NCBI GenBank assembly: GCA_963978545.1
Contig: OZ021727.1
Span: 13,519,243-13,583,242 of the forward strand
Source: Linyphia triangularis
Taxonomy: Eukaryota; Arthropoda; Arachnida; Araneae; Linyphiidae
Length of the DNA stretch: 64,000 nucleotides
Direction of reading: 5' to 3'
The notes beneath the pieces were generated by a model. That model saw nothing but the letters and a program-made list of their open reading frames with translations. It was not told where the DNA came from and did not search any database. Position 1 is the first letter of the stretch. Every line of letters starts with the position of its first letter. Made by a program: the position numbers and the translations under genes. Positions 26,366 to 49,715 of the stretch are shown here, piece after piece.

Positions 26366-27689
26366 TTAAAGTTTTGGTCAGAATCAGAAAAAAAAAGAAG
26401 AATCAGAAGAATAAAATTCCAGTGACTTCGGTGATTTTCAAATAATTTTTTTACTATGTTCCCTTGTTTAATGTTAACAATTGTGTTGTTATTTTTCTTC
26501 TACTCACACGGGGCAACACGATGGCAAATAAATCAGGATTCTAGCTATAATAGAAGCTGATCTGTGAGGGGTCAAAAACGGACATAATAGGCTCTATCCA
26601 CATAATTTACACTGGCATGTCTGCCGCTTTGAGATCGGACCTAGCGGCGGAACACTGCCGCGTTCCTATATAAACAGCAAATTTCTTGCCTCAATACTCA
26701 ATTCACGAAGGGGATAAAAAACGTTTCCATTCAAGGTGATCTTCCTCCGAACGGCTGCCATGTGTTCCCGAAACGCGTTTCGGCTGCAACGTTGCTATGC
26801 TTTCCCATGGTAACCAAGGGAATCCAATAGAGCCCTCCCTCCACGTAATGTGTAGCGAGGCAGCCAGATCAACGATTTTCAGACTTCGGCTGCCCTTGAG
26901 AATTTCTGCTTTAAAATAATCTCTAGATGAAATTTTTGCAAGATAATGGTATCACCTGAAGGCTAGAGAGCTACTTTATTAGTTAGAAGCACTATTTTGT
27001 TCTGAAAATAAATTTGAATATTTTAAACTCATTATTGTTTTGGATTATGAAACTTCAGTAAAACAGTGATAACTGGGAAATTTGATGTAATCTTTTTGAA
27101 AAATGATTTGAGAATTCAAATCTGCATTAATTTTTAGACGTTTAGAACCTCAGTTAAATTGATTGGAAAAGAAAATTAATTTTGCTAGATTTTTAAATGC
27201 AAAAGTTTTTTAAAAAATTGAGATTTTTTTCTACTTTCAATGTTAAAAAATTCTATTAAAAAAACTTTATATTCTAGAAACTAGATGGAGTTTCATAACA
27301 TTAAGAATGATATTACGAACAATTTCCAACCATGATTCCTTTTCTTGGCCCCATAAAACTCGAGTAATCACTGCTTAATAAATGCTAATTTTAATGAGTT
27401 AAATGTTAATTAGTTCATTAATTTTTTAATAAAATTGAAATTTTTTTCATTTAAGCAACATTACTAATTATGCACTTTAAGGTAAAAAAATCCGATTTTT
27501 AAAATGATAATAAAAAGTTGAAGTGTGTTTGTACATAATTGGGGGAAATGTGTGTGTTGGCGGTTGGGGAGGGGGAGTGATTGTTGATAAGTCAAGTTTC
27601 TGACTGTACTAACATTTTCGACCGCGGGCCGCCACTGATGCAGATAGCGCAATTCTCCTCGTTTTGGAACATAATGAGTTAAAAAAAGT

Positions 27690-27960
27690 GGTCTAGAAAA
27701 AAGTTATGTGGTCAGCATAATTCTCGAACGGATTAACCTACGATTTTCAAATTTTGTGCAAGTTACTGGTGGTCACAGGACCTGGCGTTAGGATTTCCGT
27801 CAAAATTGCGCATGCGCATAAGGTAGCTGTCATTGAAAAATTTAAGTTTTCAGCAATTGCCAAAAAAACGACTCTAATGATTTTGATCAAAATCTCTAGG
27901 GAGCTCTAAATATTCCCTCCACCGAAATTTCCGTGAAAATGTGATAAAGCCTTATAAAGG
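27690..27960 (-). repeat. dispersed repeat family D, reversed partial copy
   Basis: Read in reverse, it contains GATTTTGATCAAAATC near GCGATT-like blocks, TGCGCATGCGCAATTTTGACG and the GTTATGCTGACCACATAAC end motif, all features of the 24509 copy. Confidence 0.65.
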
Positions 27961-28484
27961 TGAGAAATGAATGCCTTTAACAGACTTCTCTTCCCTTAAG
28001 CAGGACCCATCAACGACTGTTTCTTCTCAGTTATACTTACTAAAAAGGATGGATACCATTGGAATTATCTCCCTAACTATTGCCAAACTGAGTATTTTTT
28101 TAAATAGTGAAAATTTGAAAAGGAAACTGGGAATTACATCAATCCGTATTCCAAATTTAAATTCAGTGACCAAGGCAAGTATCCCCATTAAAGATCCAAA
28201 TTATTGAAATGTGAGGGTCCTCTAGTTTTGAAACGATTTCAGAATGTTTCGAATACAATAGCTGTCTAGGCGAGCCTAAATGAGCAAGGGGTGTAGGTCC
28301 CTAGTAATTCTTTAAACTTATTAAAAGTTTGCTGCGAACATTTGTTTGTGATATATTTGTTAATTTTGTGGAACGAAAGTGAATATTTTTTTTAAAGATG
28401 TAATGAATCTGTAAAACAGCTGTAAAAATTGAATTACATTTTATAGAAACATACTTATCTACATACCAAGTAAAAGGTCTTGGT

Positions 28485-28900
28485 ATCAGTGGCGGATAGT
28501 GGGGCACAGCAAGTACAGCCGGAATGCATCTAAATTTATTAGTTCAAAACTAAAATTATGCATTTTACTAATTTTCTTAAACGAAGGTAGAATTTCTACG
28601 GGGAATGTAAAAACAATCCCATAAATAGCAAACCTTTTGCCTCAATACTCAATTTAGGAGAGAAAAAAAACTTTTAATCAAACTAAACTGGTGATCGTCC
28701 ACCAAGCCGCAGACAATTCGGAAAAAAAAAAAAAAAAAAAAAAAAAAACACGATTCGGCTGCAACGTTGCCATGGTAACCGATGGAACGCAGTAGAACCC
28801 TTCCCTCCAAGCAAGATATACGGTAAGCGGGGAGATACAACCGGTTCGGACTTTTTCAATTTCAGCTGTACTCGGGAATTCGATGAACTAATTGGCTCTT
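28485..28900. repeat. dispersed repeat family E, contiguous copy
   Basis: It matches both halves of the split copy at 25215-26900. It contains a full RFX-type X-box, GTTGCCATGGTAAC (28766-28779), and a poly-A run of about 28. At the corresponding place in the other copy (near 26795) the X-box is broken by an 8-10 bp insertion. Confidence 0.6.
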
Positions 28901-29189
28901 TTGAATCAGTGTGGGTGGTAAGTGTAAAAGCGAGCTACATCTCAGCATGATAACAGTCATCTTGGTATGAGCTTTTCCCGCGGTTATGCGGTAGTTTTTA
29001 TTCACAAAAACTGTTTCGTTAGCCATGTTTGAACGTTGGAACTTACGATAATTATTAGTTTGGCGATAATTATTAGACTGAAGGGGGGAAAGAAAATTAC
29101 GATAATGGGATTTTTTCTGGATTACTTTATCACTCACACTCCTTAATTTAAAAAAATGGCCAGGTTTGATCACAATAGACTGACGAAAA

Positions 29190-29560
29190 CACCCCTAAAA
29201 ATTGAGATATTGGCGTTTTTTCTCGATTAATAATAAATTATCCCATCTCGTAAACGAAACAGAGAAGAATCAGTCCTTGATGGGTGATTCTCAAATTCGT
29301 TTTCAACTCTTTAAGCCTTTATTGCATTTCTACGGGAGTTTCAAAGGTGGGGATGTATAGATCACCTTATTAGGCATTATCACAGCGATTTTTAACAAAA
29401 TCATTCGAGGCATTTTTTATCAATTGGTAAAAATCATAAATTTTTCAAAGGTAGTTACATTATGCGCATACGTAATTTTGATGAAAACTGACAAGTCCCA
29501 CTTTCCCGTACGTAACGGGTCAACTTCATGAGATGTAGAGAATATAGTTATTCTCCAAAA
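29190..29560 (+). repeat. dispersed repeat family D, partial copy
   Basis: Shared blocks include AAACGAAACAGAGAAGAATC, GGAGTTTCAAAGGTGGGGAT and GGCATTATCACAGCGATTTT, in the same order as the 24509 copy. Confidence 0.6.
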
Positions 29561-30022
29561 AATCAGCCTCCATATTTTTACTAGTATCGGAGAAAGCGTT
29601 AACAAATTCAACATTCTTAGCCAAAACGGAAAAATGCATTTTCGTATTATAACGTCAACCGTTGACGAGACAAAAAAGTTCGGCAAGCCGATTATCTTAG
29701 TCCTTGGAAATAGTCGGCCCGGATGGATGCACGTCCGCTGCGTAACTGAAGCATTAGGCGTGAAATCCTTGGACTCTAGTCCGAACGGAACCGGATCTCC
29801 GAAGAGGCCAATTGGTTCAAATTTGTTTGTCGCTCACAAAAAATTCGTCAACGGAAGATGAATAATACGTAAGTACTTTTCTCTAAAACGCCAAATCTAT
29901 CCGCAAATGAAAGTGGGATGTAGTGCTAATTGGATTGTTTTGAAAATAGCCAAACTAAATAGAATGAAATCAGAAATTAAGAAAAACAAAAGTTTCCCTT
30001 TTCTGGATATAGAGAAACGTAT

Positions 30023-30338
30023 TGTAGTGGTTCACTAGTGACGTCATACTAGTAGAGCGCATACGTTTGCAGAAAAGACTTTATAACTCTTTCCGCACGA
30101 GAATGGAAAGGTTTTGAGAGTGAATTTCTTCACTGGTTTAAAGGACATCCCGAAAACTGGATCGGAATGAGGTTTGATAAAGACCCAGATGCTCAAATAT
30201 TTGTAAATTGATTTACTGTAATTAAAAAATTTAAACCTTGTTCATATCATAAATATCCTTATGTAAATAAATAAAACTAACCCGAGCGACAACTTATTTT
30301 GAAGTTAGCGGTATGGCTATCATCCCAATGCCGCTACA
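30023..30338 (+). repeat. long terminal repeat of a degraded LTR retrotransposon
   Basis: The 316-bp segment starts TGTAGTGG and ends CCGCTACA, near-perfect inverted ends with the TG...CA rule. It holds an AATAAA-rich stretch near 30265 suited to the R/U5 boundary and a TGACGTCA motif near its start. A primer-binding-site-like sequence follows directly. No gag or pol coding sequence is recognisable in the window. Confidence 0.75.
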
Positions 30339-30339
30339 T

Positions 30340-30356
30340 TGGTGACCCGGACGTGG
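30340..30356 (+). other. primer-binding site of LTR retrotransposon
   Basis: TGGTGACCCGGACGTGG starts one base after the CA and T that end the LTR. TGG at the start pairs with the CCA end of a tRNA primer. I cannot name the tRNA. Confidence 0.7.
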
Positions 30357-30357
30357 T

Positions 30358-32070
30358 TATCGTGGTGGTCCACTAGTGACGTCATACTAGTAGAGAGCAT
30401 ACGTTTACCAAAAAGACTTTATGATTTTTAACGCACGTTGATGGAACGGTTTTGAAATTCAACGTCCTCACTGGTTTTTTGGAGACCTCGAAAACTGGAT
30501 TAGAATGCTGTTTGATAAAGACTCAGCAGCTCAAATATTAGAAAACTAGCTAAATACCAGTGCGTAGCCACGAAATTTTACCATGTGCAATATTTTAGCC
30601 AGCTGTGAGGCCCCGCGTTGCGGAAATCCGTCATTGGTGTATAGGCCCCAATTTTTGGCGCTTCACTCGCAGGAAGGTTCATCTCAACGCAAATTCGAGC
30701 ACACTTCGCTCGCTGAAAAAGACATTGACACATCATCAGCACAGGCTTACTTAACTCATTGAAAGGTTCATTGCCTTGCAAACATGAGCTCGCTTTGCTC
30801 GATGAAAAGTTCATTGCTGCTTAAGCATAAGGTCGCTTCATACACTAAAAACTAATTGCTACGTAAAGCCTTAATATTAGAAGCCCCTCCCTTGTCGAGA
30901 AACAATAAAAAAATTATTCCCCGTTAATAACTATAATACAACATCCCTTTAAGAGTATTTTAACATGTGATGTTTGTATAAAGCAAAATTAGAAGGTCAA
31001 AACTACTGATGTTAAAACTTTCAGACCTCTAGGCCTATTAAAAATCACATTTTGTGAAAATATTAATAAAAAATTCATTAAAAACAAATTAAAATTTTAA
31101 TGAAAAGTCCAATTAGAAGGCCAAAACTATTTGAGTTAAAAATTTCAGAAATGTAGCCCTGTTAGAAATTGTTTCGTAAAATATTTGTTAATTAATTAAT
31201 TAAAAAACAAATAAAATTTCAAAATTATTTCAGATGTTTCAAAAGTTCAATTTGAAAGCCAAAACTACTTATGTTGAATATTTTAGAGCTGTAGTCTTAT
31301 TAAAAATCATTTTGTAAAATATTTATTAATTAATTAAAAAAATTAATTAAAAAAGAACTAAATAAAATTTTAAAATTTTGTTTTTAAAAGTCCAATTAAA
31401 AGGCTAAAACTACTTTTGTTGAAATTTTCAGAGCTGTAGCCCTATTAGAAATCATTTTGCAAAAATATTTATTAATTAATTAAAAAAAAAAATTAAATTC
31501 TGTTTTTCAAAAGACCAATTAGATGACCAAAACTACTTATGTTGAAAATTTCAGAACTGTAGCCAAATTAGAAGTCTTTTTGTAAAAAAATTTGTTTATT
31601 AATTAGGAAATTAATTAAAAAATAATTAATTAAAATTTTAACATTCTGTTTTTCAAAAGTTCAATTAGAAGGCTAAAACTACTTATGTTGAAAATTTCAT
31701 AGCTGTATCTCTATTTGAAGTTACTTTGTAAAAAATAAATTAATTAAAAAAAAAAATTAAAAAATAACTAATTAAAATTTTAACATTCTGTTTGACATAC
31801 ATAAAATTAGAAATCCAAAACTTCTTATGTTGGAAATTTCAGAGCTCTACTCCAATTTTAAGTAGGTTTCTATAGATCGACAGGAGCCACAGATAGACAG
31901 ACACAGACAGATAGATAGACAGACAGACACACAGCTTGTTTTATTATTATAGATAGATTGAGTTTAATTTAATAATTTAAACTTTGCAAATATTATAAAT
32001 AAAACTAACAAAACCATAGCGAACAACTTATTTTATAATTAGCGATTTGGCCAATATCCTAATCTCGCTG
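30358..32070 (+). repeat. second LTR copy, split by a nested insertion
   Basis: 30358-30540 repeats the first part of the 30023 LTR (GGTCCACTAGTGACGTCATA and onward), and 31965-32070 repeats its last part (ATAAATAAAACTAAC...GCGAACAACTTATTTT...CTCGCTGCA). About 1.4 kb between them, including the 30985-31860 minisatellite, is foreign to the LTR. Confidence 0.65.
30985..31860 (+). repeat. diverged minisatellite, about seven units of 120-146 bp
   Basis: Each unit contains AAACTAC(T)TATGTTGAAAATT-like sequence, then CAGAGCTGTAGCC(C)TATTAGAAAT, then TAATTAATTAAAA. Unit starts lie near 30999, 31123, 31262, 31408, 31528, 31674 and 31818. It ends in a CAGACAGATAGA-type tail at 31890-31935. Confidence 0.8.
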
Positions 32071-32502
32071 CACCTGTACTAGTTCTATGTTTTCATCTCT
32101 ATCTACATCTATACTTAGTCCGAAAGGTCAAAAGTTTTGTTCAGGTTTCTATTTCCCAAATATATAAAAGTTTTTGTTAATTTATATATATATATAACAA
32201 AAACTAGATGGTCCATTAACGTAACCTAAAACTCTTCAGCTTCATATGTAACCATAGGAGAGCAGTCCATAACCTTCATCACTCTTTCTCTCTCTAGAAA
32301 AACGCTTTTGTGACATTAAGAGAGATTTATTGTTTCGTGTTATCGATTTTGAGTAAAGCGCAGGGGTGGAGCTAGAGGGGGATGGGGGGGGGGGAAACAT
32401 ATACACTTTTAAATTTATTAAATCGAAATTATGGATCATTAGAATTAGTGTTATAACCAAATGTAAAAATCAACTAAATCATAAAAAAACATTTCTTCTT
32501 AT

Positions 32503-32544
32503 AAGGGCTCTGTCTACTTTGGATGCATGAAAAAAAAAACGCTA

Positions 32545-32579
<35 letters not shown>

Positions 32580-33284
32580 TTTTTTTAAGAATACTGTTAT
32601 GTTTATTGATATAAAACTTGTTAGGCTTAACAAAAACATTCGTAAATTAAAAAAAAAAAATTAAAAAATTAGAAATGTATTGATTTTAACCTCGTTTTTA
32701 GTGTGAAAATGCCAGGTAAGCACGAGTCCTCAAAAGGTTGCGCTGTTGAAAAAATCTCAGAAACTACTGAACTGATGCTCATGAAATTTTAACCATATAT
32801 TCTGTACACTTATCGCTATATCCTGTACCAGAATTATTGCAATTTTTTTTTTTTTTTTTTTTATTCTTTTTTTTAATTATTATTATTACTATTATTATTT
32901 AATTTTTTTTGGCAAAAAACATGAAAAAATACATTTTTAATATATTTTTTCCCGCCATTTTGTTATTTTTGCATATAAATTAATATTATAGGTATGGGAT
33001 ATATAGCCACTGTCACACTAAACCTAAAACCATTCAATTTTATTTTTTTTTCAGATGGGCCGTTGTTCAGATTTTTTCAACAGCTCACACCTAATCTACT
33101 TTTTGAGGACTCCTGTTTACCTGGCATTTTCACACTAAAAAAGTGGTTAAAATCAATTTTTTCCCCCAGTAATTTTACGAATGTTTTGATAAGCTTAACA
33201 AGTTTTATATCAATAAACATAAAAGTATTCTTAAAAAAAAAAAAAAAAAGTTTTTTTCATGCATCCAAAGTAGATAGAGCCCTT
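32503..33284. mobile_element. large foldback element, arms about 250 bp
   Basis: Arms 32503-32758 and 33066-33284 are inverted copies that begin AAGGGCTCTGTCTACTTTGG and share TGTTTATTGATATAAAACTT and GTGTGAAAATGCCAGGTAA. The left arm has an ATT microsatellite where the right arm has poly-A. The frame at 32994-33461 runs across the right arm and is not a gene. Confidence 0.9.
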
Positions 33285-33501
33285 GAAACTGATTGCACTG
33301 AAGAAACTATAAGTGTGTTCACATTTGTCAGAAATCAGTTTTACTTGATGTCGTTATCCTTAATTTTTATTACTCATTCGCACCGCACTATATTTGTATT
33401 TCTTGGTATAATTGTATTAAGCAGGCATCAACTTGTACACTGTTTGATTCGTATTTGCTGATTGGTGGAGTAGAAATCAAATGATTTTAATTTTAGAGTG
33501 A

Positions 33502-34122
33502 GATTTTTTCGACCCCACTGAACATCATTCTGAATTTTTTTATAGAAATTGGAGAAAAGTAAGTAGATTACGAATCCACTGGTTTGCCGTGGCAAAAATG
33601 GTCGAAACTGGTCAAAAATCGACTTTTAATAAGTTGAACTAAATCCAGTTGCCAAATGAGCCATAACTTGCCAAATAATGAGAATTTTTTTTTTATTTGG
33701 TAACCCTCACTCTTTAATTTTCAATTAAGAAGGTTGCAGACGATTCGGATGTGTGGCTATGGCTTACTTGCATCTTTCACAAATGAGCCTAATTGGCAAT
33801 AAGCATTACGTCACTGATGACGTAACTGATGTCGCCAATTTGGCTTACTTTTTAAAGATACAAGTTTTCCGGGCCAGAGATCAGAAATCGTTTTTGCGCT
33901 TTTTCTCATTGAAAATCAAAATGCAGTGGGTTGCCAGACGAAAAAGTTTGTTCATATGTTATGACATATTTGGCAATCGGATTTTAGTTCAACTCATTCC
34001 AAGTCGATTTTTGATCAGTTTCGGTCATTTTTTTCCACGGCAGACCAGTGGATTCGTGATCTACTCACTTTTCTCCAATTTCTATAAAAAATTCAAAATG
34101 ATGTTCGATGTGGTCCAAAAAT
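33502..34122. mobile_element. foldback element, arms about 165-190 bp
   Basis: Arms 33502-33690 and 33956-34122 are inverted copies sharing TATAGAAATTGGAGAAAAGT, ACGAATCCACTGGT and GTTGAACTAAA. The spacer contains TGACGT repeats (near 33810-33825). Open frames here (33753-34163) are shadows of the arm. It lies about 220 bp after the previous foldback. Confidence 0.9.
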
Positions 34123-34379
34123 TGCAGTCGCCTCTCGGACTCATTACACACGATATTCTGTGAGACAAACGCGAGGTTAGTGTTGACGTTTTGCAAGGCA
34201 AAAAATCAAAGACCATCATCTAAGTCTGTTTATACTATGCCAGTAATCTCCTCATTACAAAATTACTCCAATATCATACAATACTTTAATATTTTTATGA
34301 TATTACACAAAAGAGCTGCTAGACTTACTCATATCTCATTTGGTGAAGAGAGGGGTGGATAATGCAGGAAGTTGAGAAA

Positions 34380-34590
34380 CATTGTGTTTACTTTCTATTT
34401 TTATGCGATTTTTTTCTCTCTAGAACATTACAGAGGGTACTTTTTACGCAATATTTTATACATAAAAAAAAAACCGAATTTTTATAGATTTTTCGAGCGG
34501 GGGTGAAATGATACCTTAGCCCCCGCTGTTGAGGTAGGACGAGGGCGTTTGCTCCCTTTGTCCCCGTGCAGTTGGCGCCTGTGTCCGGCT
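34380..34590 (+). repeat. dispersed repeat family F, copy 1
   Basis: It shares TTGTTTACTTT-like sequence, ATTTTTATG(C/G)GATTTTTTTCTC, TTTTACGCAATATTTTA and a GC-richer end with the segment at 50590-50790. Class unknown. Confidence 0.6.
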
Positions 34591-34945
34591 TGAATAAAAT
34601 TCCGTTCTTCCGGTATTTCTGGAAAGGAATGAAAAAACTTTAAAAGGTTTTCTTTAACTTACCCTTATTGCTTAACTAGATTTACTTATGAAAGAATTTT
34701 ACGTGTTAATGATAGAACATTTTCAACCTAGGTATAATAGGTGTCCCTTGGTAAAAAATATATAAGTTTTGTAATGAAATTTATATATTTTTCTATATCG
34801 TTTTAGGACATCAGTGTAAATTGTAAAAAGGCAGTCTAAGGTAAAAAATTATAAAATGAAAGTGTTATTTTTGTATTTTTTTTTATACTCCCTCTGAGGA
34901 CAAAAAGGGCAATTACAATTTACAAAAAGGATTCCAAGCTACGAG

Positions 34946-34981
<36 letters not shown>

Positions 34982-35323
34982 ACCTTTTCTGTAACATCAA
35001 TCGAAACAGATCAATTTTAAAATTTAGTAGGTCATCCTTATTTAGAAAATTAAATCGATGTTGACTTTCTTGATTCTTCTTAGCTTCCTAACTTTCTGGG
35101 AGGCAAATTGCCTTTTTAAAAATTCCTTATTTCTGAAAATTAGAATAATCAATTTTGGTTAGCGCCACAAATTTCCCTCATCAGATATCTCCTCTAAAAT
35201 AGTGGAAGTCTCGTTTTTAAATGCATTGTATTTCGGTTAGGTTAAACGACAAAGTGTTGATTAAAAAATTTAATTTAATTTCAGGAACCCTTTTGTAATT
35301 GGTATTTCTCTTCGGCGCTACAT

Positions 35324-35391
35324 TGATGTATGTTTCGGCGCATTATAGCCCTCGTGTTGCTGACTGCGCCAGATAATCTGAAAACAACCAA
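35324..35391 (+). mobile_element. SINE family A, 5'-truncated, with 16-bp TSD
   Basis: Only the 3' part of the SINE is present (TTTCGGCGCATTATAGCCCT to AAAACAACCA). It is flanked by a perfect 16-bp target-site duplication, CTCTTCGGCGCTACAT, at 35308-35323 and 35392-35407. The copy was therefore truncated on insertion, as is usual for target-primed reverse transcription. Confidence 0.9.
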
Positions 35392-35502
35392 CTCTTCGGC
35401 GCTACATAAAAATTGAAATTTTGCAAATTTTATAATACATCTCACCATCTGTTCATGATCCCTTGCATTATTTTGAGCATTTTTGCAATTTATAGTATAA
35501 AA

Positions 35503-35503
<1 letters not shown>

Positions 35504-35533
<30 letters not shown>

Positions 35534-35623
35534 CATACATACATACATACATACATACATACATACATACATACATACATACATACATACATACATACAT
35601 ACATACATACATACATACATACA
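35504..35623. repeat. (TACA)n microsatellite, about 30 units
   Basis: An uninterrupted tetranucleotide run of 120 bp. The open frames on both strands over it (35413-35670, 35468-35653) are artefacts. Confidence 0.98.
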
Positions 35624-36362
35624 CCTTTTTGAGACAGAGTAATACAGTTTCAAATCTTGACTTGGCCTAAATAGGCATCGAACGGTAAAATTTGGCGCCT
35701 TGAAAGAAAATAAACGAGAAAGTCCAAATGTCAGTTTTAATTTTTGAGTTCAAAGTTATTCGAATAGAACAAAGATAGACAGTTTCGAACTCTTAAATGG
35801 AATGTTGAATATCAAAAAGATTTTTTTTTAATATTTAATACATAAAATTTCACAAATAAATAATTATTCGAATAATTTAATAAATATTTTATGATTAATT
35901 AAAGTACTAAATAATTGCTTGAACAATTGAATTACTAAATATTTATTCAAATATTTGAATCACTAAATAATTATTCTATCTTTTTGAAGTATTTTTTAAA
36001 TTTCTGAGTTTAGAAGTGTTTGGTTGTCATAAAAATAAATAATTAGTAAAAAAAAAAAATGTCTAAATATGTTCTAATTTATGAATAACGATATTACCGA
36101 AAGAAATTAAGTAAGAAAATATTTCCATCATACAGATTTGCACTCATTTCTTGAGATAAAAACGGAACTGACAGGAATAAAATAATAAATAGATTGATTT
36201 GAAATTTTTCTTACTTCCCCCGATATTGAAGAATAACAACTCGATGAGAAAAATAGAGGAAGAATCGAAAACTGTGGTTGCCAACAAGCGAATCCGATGT
36301 ATTATAGCAGCCCCGTACTTTGTAAATCTCTCTCCAATCAAGCACTATTACTCCTTCCTCGT

Positions 36363-36440
36363 TGACGTCATCAGTAACCAATAGGAAACTTTGATGCTCT
36401 CAGTCTACAGGTGTTTGCAATGTTTTGATCCCGATGGCGG
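36363..36440 (+). promoter_or_regulatory. candidate promoter of the SWSAP1-like gene
   Basis: Within 135 bp upstream of the ATG there is a full CRE palindrome TGACGTCA (36363-36370), a CCAAT box (36378-36382) and GATGGCGG (36433-36440), the core of a YY1 site. Eight bases separate the CRE and CCAAT box. YY1 sites of this type often sit at the start of housekeeping transcripts. There is no obvious TATA box at the right spacing. A non-coding or coding transcript in the other direction is possible but not shown. Confidence 0.5.
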
Positions 36441-36497
36441 TAAAATCATTGATTGTGTTATGGTTTATGGTTATGAATGATGTTTCATTAAATTACA

Positions 36498-48311
<11,814 letters not shown>

Positions 48312-48338
48312 TTCTGTTCGGATGTTATAATTCTTTTT

Positions 48339-48344
48339 AATAAA
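48339..48344 (+). terminator. polyadenylation signal for SWSAP1
   Basis: AATAAA 28 bp after the exon 5 stop codon. This supports exon 5 as a terminal exon. Confidence 0.5.
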
Positions 48345-48478
48345 TTCTATTGATTCTAAAAATTAGTGTTTGTTTTTGAGGTATTCACCTTTTTTTTTTT
48401 TTTTAAACTTTTCTTCAACATTCGAGCATCTTAAGAGGAACATGCTTGACTTCTCTTAATGAAAGTTCGATTTTGCAG

Positions 48479-48574
48479 TATCCAACTAACTTGCTAGAAA
48501 AGTGTCTCTTCAAGTCGGCAAACACTGTCAAAATGAACGTTGAGGATTCTAATTTTCGAGTTCCGTTTGTATGA
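48479..48574 (+). CDS. SWSAP1: possible alternative last exon of SWSAP1
   Basis: If exon 5 is spliced at 48266/48267, the acceptor cgattttgcag before 48479 joins in phase 0. It then gives 31 codons (YPTNLLEKCLFKSANTVKMN and onward) to a TGA at 48572. The stretch looks more protein-like than the read-through tail of exon 5, giving a 267-residue protein. No AATAAA follows closely. The two ends may be alternative isoforms. Confidence 0.4.
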   Translation, partial: YPTNLLEKCLFKSANTVKMNVEDSNFRVPFV

Positions 48575-49000
48575 TTCTGAGATATTTCTTTGCTAACATT
48601 CTTAGGTGGTCAATACTTGCCATAACAGTATCTGGGCAAAATTTATGTACTTAAATGTACAGCAGTTTATTCCTTCTGGTTACTTATAACCAAGAAGTAG
48701 TTTGTTTATCAGCAGCAGCGTTGCCAGACGTAGTATTTTTAATACCCCGCTGTTGTTTTCCCCATACTTATATTTTCTTAGTACTTTGCAAAGTGCTGGA
48801 AGTCTTAGTTTTTGAAGTACTATTGATATTTGATTATTGGGAAAAATTGCCTACCTAAGAATTTTAAGTCTGAGGACTGGTAACGTTACTTAGAAGACAC
48901 ATATAGTCCAACCAGAGCTGCCACAGGCGACTAAAGCTACTACTTTCGAGGCAAGGCTACTATGGTGACTTTTTTCGCCAAAATTGGCTTAAAAGCTACC

Positions 49001-49335
49001 TTGCCTTGAAAGTGCTTGAAAATGCTTAGAGGTCCTTAATTGATGCGGATGTTGTGTGCCCAACTGCAAAAGTTATAAAAATACAACTCGGACTTGATAT
49101 CCCTACGTGACCGCCACTTATCTGCACCGTATCGGAGTTCTCTGACATATTTGTGTTACACATCCACTAACTTGTAACTTTTTTGGTAAAATATACTTAA
49201 TTAAAAATTTATATATATATAGACAAGAAACCTGAAAATAAACTTTCAAACGCCCTTAAAAAAATATTATTTAGGACCATAAAAGTTATAGAAAAGTGAT
49301 TGACTTTCATTCTGTGATTTGAGTGGGAGCCAATA
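49001..49335. mobile_element. truncated CAGGGTTCCC-family MITE
   Basis: It shares CTTGAAAGTGCTTGAAAATG, TGCGGATGTTGTGTGCCCAA and the following several hundred bases with the copy at 58143-58561. The left end is replaced by other sequence (48900-49000, with AAAGCTAC repeats) and the right terminal repeat is mutated. Confidence 0.65.
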
Positions 49336-49715
49336 TACTCGTCAGAACTAGAGATATTTTGTTGCACACCCTCAAACTGTATTGATCTCAGCTAATTATA
49401 TTTTCAGACATGTTACCACGTCAATTACAAATAGCAAAATTTGGATAATTTTGACGAGTTTTTTCTGAAATAGGGTCCGAGGCCAATTTTGAAAACAAGA
49501 TCGTCATAGATACCTGCCTCTAGATTACCTTCATTTCACCTTGACACTTTTTTTTTTCTTCTTACCTTATAACTATCAGTTGCATATAAGAATCAGTTTA
49601 GGCATTTAGAAGTAAAAGGGTTTATCTAAAAAAAAACCGACACGAACCATCGAATTACCCGAATCTGTGCTTGACCTCGAATCCCATAAAAGCTGTAATG
49701 TGTAATTTGTTGCCG

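Larger units (their letters stand above)
25215..26900. repeat. interrupted copy of dispersed repeat family E
   Basis: The segments 25215-25372 and 26670-26900 together match the single uninterrupted copy at 28485-28900. The 1.3 kb between them holds a foldback element and a duplicated block, so the older repeat has been split by later insertions. Confidence 0.55.

Noticed and set aside
32994..33461. 155-codon plus-strand frame
   Set aside because: It covers the right arm of the foldback at 32503-33284 and a poly-A run.
33753..34163. 136-codon plus-strand frame
   Set aside because: It lies across the spacer and right arm of a foldback element; its sequence is explained by the inverted repeat.
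35413..35670. Frames on both strands encoding repeated THIY or YVCM strings
   Set aside because: They are translations of the (TACA)n microsatellite.
36144..36344. Minus-strand frame close to the SWSAP1 promoter, with a gtaaga donor, looking like a divergent first exon
   Set aside because: The frame begins at a TTG and contains no ATG after the preceding in-frame stop, so it cannot be a normal first coding exon. A divergent non-coding transcript is still possible.
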